Positions 8,558 through 17,123 of a stretch of 28,015 nucleotides of DNA are shown here, one piece after another; the first letter of the stretch is position 1, and each line of letters begins with the position of its first letter. This DNA comes from Pseudomonadota bacterium (GTDB lineage: Bacteria > Pseudomonadota > Gammaproteobacteria > Burkholderiales > Burkholderiaceae_D). The notes under the pieces are model-generated. The model saw only the letters and a program-made list of their open reading frames with translations. It searched no databases and was not told where the DNA came from. Position numbers and translations under genes: made by a program. Location of the stretch: positions 1 to 28,015 of the forward strand of contig JAEVZY010000315.1 of the NCBI GenBank assembly GCA_023392035.1. The letters run 5' to 3'.

Positions 8558-10044
8558 CCGATCACCTCCCCGCGCGACAGGCCCAGTTCACGCACCGCGG
8601 CAATGTAGACCTCGGCCCGGTGCAGGTAGTTGCGGAACATGTCATAGCTGGCGCAGGCCGGCGACATCAGGACCGCATCGCCCGGCTGCGCCAGTTCGGC
8701 CGCCTTGTTGACGGCCGCATCCATGCTGTCGCAAACGTGTTGCGGCACGGCGGTGCCATCCAGCGCCGTGCCGATGGCCGGGCCGTCGCGGCCGATCAGG
8801 ATCACATCGCGCACATAGCGCGCCACCGGCGCGGCCAGCGGCGCAAACGATTGGCCCTTGCCATCGCCGCCGGCGATCAGCACCAGCCGGCCATGGCACA
8901 CCGGCCCCATGCCGAGGATGGCCGCCACCGTGGCGCCGACGTTGGTGCCCTTGCTGTCGTCGTAGTATTCGACCCCGCCTATGCTGGCCACCAGCTCCAC
9001 CCGGTGCGGCTCGCCGCCGTACTCGCGCAGGCCGTGCAGCAGCGGCGCCAGGGTCAGGCCGATGCCACGGCACAGCATCAGGGCGGCCAGCGCATTCATG
9101 GCGTTGTGATGGCCGCGGATCTTCAAGGCATCCACCGGCATCAGGCGCGTCACCATCAATTCCGGCTCTTCGGCGTTCTTGCGGCGCCGGCCGCGCTTTT
9201 CGCCATCCTCTTCGCTGCTGGCCAGGGCCAGCCAGGCCATGCCGTTGTCATTCACCAGGCCCATGCTGTCGGCTTGCTGCGGCGCGTCGCGGCCGAAGCT
9301 TTGCACGCGGGTGCCGGGCGCGGCCATGGCCAGCACCAGTTCATCGTCGCGATTCAGGATGCGCAGGGTGGACGGTCCGAAGATGCGCGCCTTGTCGGCT
9401 GCGTAAGCTTCCATGCTGCCGTGCCAGTCCAGGTGGTCTTGCGTCAGGTTGAGCACGGTCGCCACATCCGGATTCAGGGTCTGCGTGAAATGCAGCTGGA
9501 AGCTGGACAGCTCCAGCACCCACACTTCGGGCAAGGCGTCGGCATCCAGCGCCTCGCCCAGCACATCCAGGGCGGCCGGGCTGATATTGCCGGCCACGCG
9601 GGTGGACAAACCGGCGCGCTGGCACAGCAAGCCGGTCAGGCTGGTGACGGTGGTCTTGCCATTGGTGCCGGTGATGGCGATCACTTTCGGCTGGTACTGC
9701 CGCGTTTCCTTCAGGCCGGCCAGGGCCTGGGCAAACAATTCGATTTCACCCTGCACCGCCATGCCGCGCTCGGCGGCGGCCGGCAGGATCGCCGCCAGTT
9801 CCTGGTTCGGCGAAAGGCCAGGGCTGACGGCGACCAGGTCGCAGCCTTCCAGCAAGGCGGGCGTGAATTCTCCCGCCACAAAGCGCGCCGCGGGCACGGC
9901 TTGCTGCAAGGGCGCCAGGCGTGCCGGGGCTTCGCGCGTGTCGGCCACGACCAGCGTGGCGCCGCAACGCGCCAGCCAGCGTGCCATCGCCAGCCCCGAT
10001 TCACCGAGGCCAAGCACGAGAACCTGTTTGCCCGAGTAATCCAT
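8554..10044 (-). CDS. murD: UDP-N-acetylmuramoyl-L-alanine--D-glutamate ligase
   Basis: Cytoplasmic Mur ligase that adds D-glutamate to UDP-MurNAc-L-Ala. It has 496 residues. The N-terminal UDP-binding loop is VLVLGLGESGLAMARW (8-23), the ATP loop is AITGTNGKTTVTS near 132-144, and LNLTQDHLDWHGSMEAYA follows in the central domain. The C-terminal domain has ELVASIGGVEYYDDSKGTN and VLMSPACASYDMF, both diagnostic of MurD. A charged stretch rich in Glu, Arg and Lys (coded at 9160-9222) makes it longer than the E. coli enzyme (about 438 residues). I believe Burkholderiales MurD proteins often carry an insert here. The ATG at 10044 shares one base with the mraY stop. Confidence 0.96.
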   Translation of the reverse strand: MDYSGKQVLVLGLGESGLAMARWLARCGATLVVADTREAPARLAPLQQAVPAARFVAGEFTPALLEGCDLVAVSPGLSPNQELAAILPAAAERGMAVQGEIELFAQALAGLKETRQYQPKVIAITGTNGKTTVTSLTGLLCQRAGLSTRVAGNISPAALDVLGEALDADALPEVWVLELSSFQLHFTQTLNPDVATVLNLTQDHLDWHGSMEAYAADKARIFGPSTLRILNRDDELVLAMAAPGTRVQSFGRDAPQQADSMGLVNDNGMAWLALASSEEDGEKRGRRRKNAEEPELMVTRLMPVDALKIRGHHNAMNALAALMLCRGIGLTLAPLLHGLREYGGEPHRVELVASIGGVEYYDDSKGTNVGATVAAILGMGPVCHGRLVLIAGGDGKGQSFAPLAAPVARYVRDVILIGRDGPAIGTALDGTAVPQHVCDSMDAAVNKAAELAQPGDAVLMSPACASYDMFRNYLHRAEVYIAAVRELGLSRGEVIG

Positions 10045-11213
10045 CAGCGCAATTTCAATGTGGAGAGTCCGAACAACACCAGAATCATGGTGATGATCCA
10101 GAAGCGGATCACGACCTGCGTTTCCTTCCAGCCCTTCTGCTCATAGTGGTGGTGCAGCGGCGCCATCAGCAGCACGCGCTTGCCGACGCCGGTGCGCATC
10201 TTGGTGTACTTGAAGTAGGCCACCTGCAGCATCACCGACAGGGTTTCCACCACAAAGACGCCGCCCATCACGAACAGCACGATTTCCTGGCGCACGATGA
10301 CCGCGATCGTGCCCAGCGCGCCGCCCAGCGCCAGCGCGCCGACGTCGCCCATGAAGACTTGCGCCGGATGCGCGTTGTACCAAAGGAAGGCCAGCCCGGC
10401 GCCCGCCATCGCGCCGCAGAAGATCAGCAATTCGCCGGCGCCCGGTATGTAGGGAATGAACAGGTAGCGCGCGTAGGTGGCGCTGCCGGTGAGGTAGGCA
10501 ATCAGGCCCAGCGCGCCGCCGACCATCACGGTGGGCAGCACCGCCAGCCCGTCCAGGCCGTCGGTCAGGTTGACGGCATTGCTGGTGCCGACGATCACGA
10601 AATAGGTCAGCGCGATGAAGCCCCATACGCCCAGCGGATAGCTGATGCTCTTGAAGAAGGGCACGATGAAGTCGGCCTTGGGCGGCAAATACATGGAAAA
10701 GCCGGAGCGCACCCATTCCATGAACAGCTCCAGCACCTTGGCATAGGTCACGCCGGACACCGAGAAGGCCAGGTAGAGCGCCGCCAGCAAGCCGATCACG
10801 GATTGCCAGAAATACTTTTCGCGCGAGGGCATGCCCTTGGGGTCCTTGTAGACCACCTTGCGATAGTCATCCACCCAGCCGATGGCGCCGAAGCCGAAGG
10901 TCACCACCATCACCGGCCAGATGAAGCGATTGCTCCAGTCGCACCACAGCACGGTGGAGACGAAGATCGCGATCAGGATCAGGGCCCCGCCCATGGTCGG
11001 CGTGCCGGATTTCACCAGGTGGGTCTGCGGTCCGTCGGTGCGCACCGCCTGCCCCACCTTCAAGCGGGTCAGCATGCGGATCACCGCCGGCCCGAAGAAC
11101 AGGCCGATCGCCAGCGCCGTCAGGGTGGCGAACACGGCGCGGAAGGTGATGAAATTGAACACCCGCAGGAAACCGAATTCCTGCTGGAACATATTGGCTA
11201 GCCAGAGCAGCAT
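10044..11213 (-). CDS. mraY: Phospho-N-acetylmuramoyl-pentapeptide transferase
   Basis: Inner-membrane enzyme that transfers phospho-MurNAc-pentapeptide from UDP to undecaprenyl phosphate, making lipid I. The 389-residue product has about ten membrane helices. Catalytic signatures are the aspartate pair in GWVDDYRK (D115, D116), NLTDGLDGLA in the central part, FMGDVGALALGG, and the PLHHHYEQKGW histidine motif near the C-terminus. KSGTPTMGG near 68-76 is another MraY signature. The ATG at 11213 lies one base after the murF stop, so reinitiation is likely. The end shares one base with murD. Length is slightly above the usual 360, with the extra residues in the periplasmic loops. Confidence 0.97.
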   Translation of the reverse strand: MLLWLANMFQQEFGFLRVFNFITFRAVFATLTALAIGLFFGPAVIRMLTRLKVGQAVRTDGPQTHLVKSGTPTMGGALILIAIFVSTVLWCDWSNRFIWPVMVVTFGFGAIGWVDDYRKVVYKDPKGMPSREKYFWQSVIGLLAALYLAFSVSGVTYAKVLELFMEWVRSGFSMYLPPKADFIVPFFKSISYPLGVWGFIALTYFVIVGTSNAVNLTDGLDGLAVLPTVMVGGALGLIAYLTGSATYARYLFIPYIPGAGELLIFCGAMAGAGLAFLWYNAHPAQVFMGDVGALALGGALGTIAVIVRQEIVLFVMGGVFVVETLSVMLQVAYFKYTKMRTGVGKRVLLMAPLHHHYEQKGWKETQVVIRFWIITMILVLFGLSTLKLR

Positions 11214-11214
11214 G

Positions 11215-12606
11215 TCAGTGGGCCTCCTGTCCGGGTTTGCCGCGCGATTCGCCGGTCAGATGCTGCACCACGCGTTCCATTTTCATGAAGCGCGAGCCCT
11301 TGATCAGCAAGGTCGTGCCGGGTTTGGCCAGCGCCGCGGCGGCCTGCTGCAGCGTCTCCATGTCTTCGCAATGACGGGCGTGGGCGCCGAAGGCCAGGCT
11401 GGCATGCTGCGCCAGCTCGCCCAGGGTCAGCAGGTTTTCGATGCCGCGACCGCGCGCATAGGCGCCGATCTCGATGTGGAATTGCCGGCCTTCCTGGCCC
11501 ACTTCGCCCATGTCGCCCAGCACCAGGCTGCGCGGCGCCGGACATTGCGCCAGCACATCGATGGCGGCGCGCACCGAATCCGGATTGGCGTTGTAGGTGT
11601 CGTCGATCACCACCGCGCCGCCGCTGCCCTGCTTCTTCTGCAGGCGGCCGGCGACCGGCGCGAATTCTTCCAGGCCGCGCACGATGGCCTTGCGATGCAC
11701 GCCGATCGCCAGGCAGCAGGCAATCGCCGCCAGCGCATTGCGCACGTTGTGGGCGCCGGCCGCCTGCAGCCTGAGCGGGAAGCTGTGTTCCTTGACCTTG
11801 ACCTGCAAATCGCTGCCGAATTCGCTGGGGGTCCAGGTGCAGGAAACGTCGGCCTCTTCGTTCAAGCCGAAAGACAGCATCTTGCGATGGCTGCCGTTCC
11901 TGGCATAGCCGCGCCACAGCGGAGTAAAGGTATCGTCGGCCGGAAACACGGCCACGCCGCGCGAGGGCAAGGCCTTGATCACGCTGCCGTTCTCCACCGC
12001 CACCGCTTCCACGCTGGCCATGAATTCCTGGTGTTCGCGCTGGGCGTTGTTGACCAGGCCGACGCTCGGTTGCGCAATCGCGGACAGCAAGGCGATCTCG
12101 CCCGGATGGTTCATGCCCAATTCCAGCACCGCCGCCTTGTGCCCCGCTTCCAGCCGGAACAGGGTGAGGGGCACGCCGATGTCGTTGTTGAAGTTGCCGC
12201 GCGTGGCCAAAACATTGTCTTCGCCGAACTCAGCCTTCAACACCGAGGCAATCATTTCCTTGACCGTGGTCTTGCCGTTGCTGCCGGTGACCGCGATCAG
12301 CGGAATCTTGAACTGGCTGCGCCAGAAGCTGGCGATCTCGCCCAGCGCGCGCCGGGTGTCGGGCACCACCAGCGCCGGCAGCGAATAACCCGGGGGCAGC
12401 TTCTCCACCACCACCGCGGCCGCGCCCGACTTTTCAACCTGGTCGAGGAAGTCGTGGGCATCGAAACGTTCGCCGCGCAGGGCGACAAACAGGGTGCCGG
12501 GCGCGATGTCCCGGCTGTTGGTGGAGACGCCGTGGAAGGCCGCCTCCGCCGTCATGTTGGCGCCGCCGATCCGGCGCGCGAGATGAGCCAACGATGACTG
12601 CATCAT
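11215..12606 (-). CDS. murF: UDP-MurNAc-tripeptide--D-Ala-D-Ala ligase
   Basis: Cytoplasmic Mur ligase that adds the D-Ala-D-Ala made by DdlB, completing the UDP-MurNAc-pentapeptide. It has 463 residues. The N-terminal uridine-binding region is GVSTNSRDIAPGTLFVALRGERFDAHDF, the ATP loop is AVTGSNGKTTVKEM near 110-123, and TRGNFNNDIGVPLTL follows, a MurF hallmark. The central and C-terminal part includes VIDDTYNANPDSVRAA. Two adjacent ATG codons, at 12606 and 12603, are both possible. The first overlaps the murE stop by four bases and the second by one, behind an AAAGGA site. I chose the upstream one. Confidence 0.96.
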   Translation of the reverse strand: MMQSSLAHLARRIGGANMTAEAAFHGVSTNSRDIAPGTLFVALRGERFDAHDFLDQVEKSGAAAVVVEKLPPGYSLPALVVPDTRRALGEIASFWRSQFKIPLIAVTGSNGKTTVKEMIASVLKAEFGEDNVLATRGNFNNDIGVPLTLFRLEAGHKAAVLELGMNHPGEIALLSAIAQPSVGLVNNAQREHQEFMASVEAVAVENGSVIKALPSRGVAVFPADDTFTPLWRGYARNGSHRKMLSFGLNEEADVSCTWTPSEFGSDLQVKVKEHSFPLRLQAAGAHNVRNALAAIACCLAIGVHRKAIVRGLEEFAPVAGRLQKKQGSGGAVVIDDTYNANPDSVRAAIDVLAQCPAPRSLVLGDMGEVGQEGRQFHIEIGAYARGRGIENLLTLGELAQHASLAFGAHARHCEDMETLQQAAAALAKPGTTLLIKGSRFMKMERVVQHLTGESRGKPGQEAH

Positions 12607-14120
12607 GTATTTCCTTTCATCGTCGCTCGCGAGAGCAAGGCCAGCGCGGCATGATCCGCGTCCAGAAATGGCTGCTTGCGTCCCTTGATTTCCTGGGTGT
12701 TCTCATGGCCCTTGCCGGCCAGCAGGACCACGTCGGCGCGCGCCGCATGGCGCACGGCCCACAAGATGGCCGCGGCGCGGTCTTCCACCGTCTGCGGCAC
12801 GGTGTTCATGCCGGCAAGGATCTGGCTGATGATCGCGGCCGGCTCTTCGCTGCGCGGGTTGTCGCTGGTGACCACCACGCTGTCGGCCTGTTCCGCCACC
12901 GCGCCCATTTGCGGCCGCTTGCCGGGGTCGCGGTCGCCGCCGCAGCCGAACACGCACCACAGCTTGCCGCCGCGGTCATTGGCCACCTGGCGCAGCGAGG
13001 CCAGGGTTTTTTCCAGCGCGTCCGGGGTGTGCGCGTAGTCGATCACGACCAGCGGCGCATCCTGTCCGCCCAGCTGCTGCATGCGACCCGGCACCGGCTG
13101 CAGGCTTTCGATCTGGTCGATGGTGGTTTCCCATTCGCCGCCGCGAGCCAGCAGCACGCCGGCAATGCCCAGCACATTGCTGACATTGAAGCGGCCCACA
13201 AGTTGCGTGCGCACCGGTCCCTGGCCCCAGGGCGAACTGAGGGTGAAACCGGTGCCGGCCTGGGTCGATTTGATGTCGGTGGCATGCAGCACCGGCAGAT
13301 CGGTTTCCTGCGCGCCTTCGATGCTGTAGCCCACCACTTGCAGGCCTTTGCGTCCTTTCAGGCGGCGCGCCAGGCGCAGGCCGGCTTCATCGTCCAGATT
13401 CACCACCGCCGCCTTCAGGCCGGGCCAGTCGAACAGCTTGTTCTTGGCGGCTTCGTACTGCTCCATGCTGCGATGGAAATCGAGATGGTCGCGCGTCAGG
13501 TTGGTAAACAGCGCGCAATCGATATGCATGCCGTCCATGCGGCCCTGCTCCAGCCCGATGGAAGAAGCCTCAATCGCAAGCGAAGTGGCATGGGCATCGC
13601 GCAGATTGGCCAGCAGGCGCTGCAATTGCACCGCATCCGGCGTGGTGTAGCCGGTGCTCTCGAATTCGCCGCTGCGGCCATTGGTCCAGAGGCCGGCGCC
13701 CAGGGTGCCGACCACGGCCGCCGGGCCATCGATATGCGACAGCGCGCTGGCCAGCCACTGGCTGCAGGAGGTCTTGCCATTGGTGCCGGTGACGGCCACG
13801 GTGTACATCTCATGGTCGGGCTGGCCGTACCAGGCGGCAGCGATTGGACCGGCCAGCCGGCGCAATCCGGCCAGCGCCAGATGCGGCGTGGCAAGCGTGT
13901 CGTCCCATTGGAAGTCGGCGGTTTCTTCAAACACGACGCCGGCCGCGCCGCGTTCGATGGCGTCGGCAATATAGCGGCGGCCATCGGCGCTGTCGCCGGG
14001 GTAGGCGAAGAACAGGTCGCCGGCCTGGATGCGGCGCGAGTCCGGGCACAACTGCCCGCCGGGCGCGACCTGCTTCATCCAGGCCAGGGTGTCAGCAATC
14101 ATGGCGTCGGTCAGCAGCAT
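12603..14120 (-). CDS. murE: UDP-MurNAc-L-Ala-D-Glu--meso-diaminopimelate ligase
   Basis: Cytoplasmic Mur ligase that adds the third residue of the stem peptide. The ATP loop TGTNGKTS is at 111-118 and HIDCALFTNLTRDHLDFH lies in the central domain. The motif DNPRSE (D420-R423) is the one that selects meso-diaminopimelate rather than lysine, matching a Gram-negative wall. FGCGGDRDPGKRPQMG and LAGKGHENTQ are further MurE signatures. The ATG at 14120 gives 505 residues, sits about 8 bases after a GGAG site and shares one base with the ftsI stop. A GTG one codon upstream (14123) is the alternative and would give a four-base overlap. The N-terminus is divergent, as is common for MurE. Confidence 0.96.
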   Translation of the reverse strand: MLLTDAMIADTLAWMKQVAPGGQLCPDSRRIQAGDLFFAYPGDSADGRRYIADAIERGAAGVVFEETADFQWDDTLATPHLALAGLRRLAGPIAAAWYGQPDHEMYTVAVTGTNGKTSCSQWLASALSHIDGPAAVVGTLGAGLWTNGRSGEFESTGYTTPDAVQLQRLLANLRDAHATSLAIEASSIGLEQGRMDGMHIDCALFTNLTRDHLDFHRSMEQYEAAKNKLFDWPGLKAAVVNLDDEAGLRLARRLKGRKGLQVVGYSIEGAQETDLPVLHATDIKSTQAGTGFTLSSPWGQGPVRTQLVGRFNVSNVLGIAGVLLARGGEWETTIDQIESLQPVPGRMQQLGGQDAPLVVIDYAHTPDALEKTLASLRQVANDRGGKLWCVFGCGGDRDPGKRPQMGAVAEQADSVVVTSDNPRSEEPAAIISQILAGMNTVPQTVEDRAAAILWAVRHAARADVVLLAGKGHENTQEIKGRKQPFLDADHAALALLSRATMKGNT

Positions 14121-15880
14121 CACAGACTCTCCGCCAAGGCGTCTTTGGGAATGATGATGTTGGTCACCGAGGAATCCGGCGGCACATTCAGCGCGCGCAG
14201 GGCGCTGGCGGCCACGGCCGAAAACACCGGCGCGGCCACATCGCCGCCGTAGTGCTTGCCATTGCTCGGTTCGTCAATCATCACCGCGATGATGATGCGC
14301 GGATGGGATACGGGCGCGAAGCCGACGAAGGAGCCCACATATTTCTTCACGTACTGGCCGCCGGCCAGCTTGTGCGCGGTGCCGGTCTTGCCGGCCACGC
14401 GATAGCCCGCCACCTGGGCCTTGGGCGCGGTGCCGCCGGGGCCGGCCGCTTGTTCCAGCATTTCACGCATGGCGCGCGCGGTTTGCACCGAAATTACGCG
14501 CTGCCCCTCGGGCGGCGTACTGACTTTTTGCAGCGACAGCGGAATCAGGTCGCCGTCGCGTGCAAACAGCATGTAGGAGCGCGCCATCTGGATCAGCGAA
14601 ACGGAGATGCCATGGCCATAGCTCATGGTGGCTTGCTCGATCGGGCGCCAGGAATTCCAGGGACGCACGCGCCCCGCCACCGCACCCGGGAAACCCAGCC
14701 GCGGCTGCTGGCCGAAGCCCGACTCGGTGAACATGTCCCACATGGCTTCGGGCGGCAATTGCAGGGCGATCTTGGCGGTGCCGACGTTGGAAGACTTCTC
14801 GATCACCTGCGCCACCGTCAGCGCGCCATGCGGGTGGGCGTCGTGGATGGTGGCCTTGCCGATGGTGAGATGGCCGGGCGCGGTCTGGATCACGCTGTTG
14901 GGTGTGACCAGTTTCCTTTCCATCGCCAGCGAGATGGTGAAGGGCTTCAGGATCGAGCCCGGCTCGAAGGTGTCGGTCAGCACCCGGTTGCGCAATTGCG
15001 CGCCCGACATGTGGGCGCGGTCGTTCGGGTTGTAGGTCGGCATGTTGGCCAGCGCCAGGATCTCGCCGGTCTGCACATCGACCACCACCGCCGCGCCGGC
15101 CTTGGCCTTGTTCTGCTCCACCGCGTCACGCAACTGGGTGAAGGTGATGTACTGGATCTTGCTGTCCAGCGACAGCACCAGGTCGCGTCCATCATGCGGG
15201 TCGCGCACGGCGCCGATGTCTTCGACGATGCGCCCCAGCCTGTCCTTGATCACGCGCCGGCTGCCGGCCACTCCGGCCAGGGTCTTTTGCGCGGCCAGCT
15301 CCATGCCGTCCTGGCCGGCGTCTTCCACGCTGGTGAAGCCCACCACGTGCGCCATCACTTCGCTTTCCGGATAGAAGCGCTTGTATTCCTTGCGGGTTTC
15401 AATGCCGGCGATGTTGAGCTTCAGGATCTTGTCGACCGTCTCCTGTTCCACCTGGCGTTTCAGGTAGACGAAGCTGCGGTCGGAATCGAGCTTCTTGCGC
15501 AGCTCGCGCTCGCTCATGTCCAGCAGGCGCGCCAGTTCGCGCAGTTTGTCGGCCGGCGCTTCCAGCACGTCTTCGGGAATCGCCCACACCGCCTTTACCG
15601 GCAAGGAGGAAGCCAGCACCTGGCCGTTGCGGTCGGTGATCTTGCCGCGGGTGGCGGGCAGCTCCAGGGTGCGCGCATAACGCGATTCGCCCTGTTTCTG
15701 CAGGAAGTCGGTGGACATGCCCTGCAGCCAGAGCGCGCGTCCGATGAGCGCCACGAAGGCGATGAACAGGCCAAACAACACCACCCGCGAACGCCAGGCC
15801 GGCAGCTTGACCGCCAGCAGCGGGCTGGTGGAAAAGGAGTGGCCGCGGGCGGCGGCGGTACGGGCGCCGGCGGGCCGCAT
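14120..15880 (-). CDS. ftsI: Septal peptidoglycan transpeptidase FtsI (PBP3)
   Basis: Class B penicillin-binding protein that crosslinks septal peptidoglycan in the periplasm and works with FtsW. The ATG at 15880 gives 586 residues. A cytoplasmic tail of about 30 residues is followed by one membrane helix (33-52). The dimerisation domain starts near ARTLELPATRGKITDRNG. The transpeptidase triad is complete: S309-I-L-K312 in FEPGSILKPF, S363-S-N365, and K498-T-G500 in AGKTGTAHK. These are the beta-lactam target residues. The open frame continues upstream through ftsL, but that is shadow coding. The start shares one base with the ftsL stop, and the end meets murE. Confidence 0.97.
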   Translation of the reverse strand: MRPAGARTAAARGHSFSTSPLLAVKLPAWRSRVVLFGLFIAFVALIGRALWLQGMSTDFLQKQGESRYARTLELPATRGKITDRNGQVLASSLPVKAVWAIPEDVLEAPADKLRELARLLDMSERELRKKLDSDRSFVYLKRQVEQETVDKILKLNIAGIETRKEYKRFYPESEVMAHVVGFTSVEDAGQDGMELAAQKTLAGVAGSRRVIKDRLGRIVEDIGAVRDPHDGRDLVLSLDSKIQYITFTQLRDAVEQNKAKAGAAVVVDVQTGEILALANMPTYNPNDRAHMSGAQLRNRVLTDTFEPGSILKPFTISLAMERKLVTPNSVIQTAPGHLTIGKATIHDAHPHGALTVAQVIEKSSNVGTAKIALQLPPEAMWDMFTESGFGQQPRLGFPGAVAGRVRPWNSWRPIEQATMSYGHGISVSLIQMARSYMLFARDGDLIPLSLQKVSTPPEGQRVISVQTARAMREMLEQAAGPGGTAPKAQVAGYRVAGKTGTAHKLAGGQYVKKYVGSFVGFAPVSHPRIIIAVMIDEPSNGKHYGGDVAAPVFSAVAASALRALNVPPDSSVTNIIIPKDALAESL

Positions 15881-16152
15881 CACTGGCCTCCCAGGGTCAG
15901 GTACTGGGTGCGCGCCGGCGTCACCGGCACCATGGCCAGGTCGCGCCGCGCATTGGCTTCGATGCGCGCGCTCTTGCCCAGCGTGGATTGCTCCAGCTGC
16001 AGCTGCGCCCATTCGATTTCCAGTTGGCGCGCCGCGGCCTGCGCCCGTTCCAGCTCGATGAACAGGCGGCGCGACTGGTACTGCGCCGTCACCAGCGACA
16101 GCGCGCACAGGATCAGGAGAGCGGCCAGTGCGGCGGTCAGGCGCGAGCTCAT
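15880..16152 (-). CDS. ftsL: Cell division protein FtsL
   Basis: Small bitopic inner-membrane protein that forms a coiled coil with FtsB, binds FtsQ and helps activate FtsWI. The 90-residue product has a two- to three-residue cytoplasmic start (MSSR), one membrane helix at about 5-23 (LTAALAALLILCALSLVTA) and a periplasmic heptad-like segment rich in Leu, Ala, Glu and Gln at about 29-60. The sequence itself is poorly conserved in this family. The call rests on size, topology and location between rsmH and ftsI, which together are very characteristic. The ATG at 16152 overlaps the rsmH stop by four bases. Confidence 0.92.
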   Translation of the reverse strand: MSSRLTAALAALLILCALSLVTAQYQSRRLFIELERAQAAARQLEIEWAQLQLEQSTLGKSARIEANARRDLAMVPVTPARTQYLTLGGQ

Positions 16153-17120
16153 GTGGCCCTCCCTTCCGGCTGGCGCTCGGCCACGCGCATCACGGCAGAA
16201 CGCGCGCGCGGATTGGCGGCCACTTCCGCTTCGCCCGGCATGACGCGGCCGAGCAGCTTCATGGGCGGCTTGGGCAAATCGATGGAACGGATCGGCAGGC
16301 GACGGTCGGGCTCTTGCAGTTTGGCGTGGCGCGCCATGAACTGCTTGACGATGCGGTCTTCCAGCGAGTGAAAGCTGATCACCACCAATCTCCCGTGCGG
16401 GGCCAGGCGCGCAAAGGCGCGCGCCAATCCTACTTCGAGGTCTTCAAGTTCCTTGTTGATGAAAATGCGTATGGCCTGGAAGGTGCGAGTGGCCGGATCC
16501 TTGCCTTTTTCGCGGGTCTTGACAGCGCCTGCCACGAGCTCGGCAAGCTGTCGTGTGCCTGAAATTGGCGTGACTGCGCGGCCAGCAACAATCGCCTTTG
16601 CAATCGGAACAGCAAACCGTTCTTCCCCATAATCGCGTATCACTTCCTGAAGTTCCTGCTGGCTCGCGCTGGCCAGCCACTGGGCCGCCGACATGCCGCG
16701 CGTGGTGTCCATGCGCATGTCCAGCGGGCCGTCCTGGCGAAAACTGAATCCGCGTTCGGCCTCGTCCACCTGCGGCGAGGAAATGCCCAGATCCAGCAAC
16801 ACGCCATCGAGCTGGCCAAGTCCGCGCGCATCGAGCGCCGCATCCATGGCCGCAAAACTGTCGTGGGCGATCGCGAAGCGCGCGTCGCGCTGTGCCAGCG
16901 CCCGGCCCACGGCAATCGCCTGCGGGTCCTTGTCAAAGGCTTGCAGGGCGCCACGTTCGGACAGCCGGGCCAGGATTTCCCTGCTGTGCCCGCCACGGCC
17001 GAAGGTGCCGTCCACGTACACGCCATCGCAGCGCGCGCCGGTCAGATCCAGCGCCGCAATGGCTTCATCCAGCAATACGGTACGGTGCTCCAGTCCAGGC
17101 ACCGTTTCGGGTTTGATCAC
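16149..17120 (-). CDS. rsmH: 16S rRNA (cytosine-1402-N4)-methyltransferase
   Basis: SAM-dependent enzyme (formerly MraW) that N4-methylates C1402 in the decoding centre of 16S rRNA. The 323-residue product has HRTVLLDEA at about 12-20, the SAM motif VDGTFGRGGHSREIL near 36-50, LDLGISSPQVDEAERGFSF in the middle, and VVISFHSLEDRIVKQFM and ANPRARSAVMRVAE near the end. The start is GTG at 17120, three bases after the mraZ stop, with no good ribosome site, so coupling to mraZ is likely. Around 16427-16655 codon use shifts to A/T-ending and rare codons while the protein stays conserved, unlike the rest of the cluster. The end overlaps ftsL by four bases. Confidence 0.97.
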   Translation of the reverse strand: MIKPETVPGLEHRTVLLDEAIAALDLTGARCDGVYVDGTFGRGGHSREILARLSERGALQAFDKDPQAIAVGRALAQRDARFAIAHDSFAAMDAALDARGLGQLDGVLLDLGISSPQVDEAERGFSFRQDGPLDMRMDTTRGMSAAQWLASASQQELQEVIRDYGEERFAVPIAKAIVAGRAVTPISGTRQLAELVAGAVKTREKGKDPATRTFQAIRIFINKELEDLEVGLARAFARLAPHGRLVVISFHSLEDRIVKQFMARHAKLQEPDRRLPIRSIDLPKPPMKLLGRVMPGEAEVAANPRARSAVMRVAERQPEGRAT

Positions 17121-17123
17121 GGG

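Noticed and set aside
13844..16243. A 799-codon plus-strand open frame opposite murE, ftsI and ftsL, and similar long plus-strand frames opposite the rest of the division cluster (for example 41-1783, 1729-3186, 5056-6444, 12594-14252)
   Set aside because: They mirror genes with strong G/C third-position bias, are rich in His, Arg, Ala and Gly with no recognisable domain, and lie opposite fully conserved proteins.
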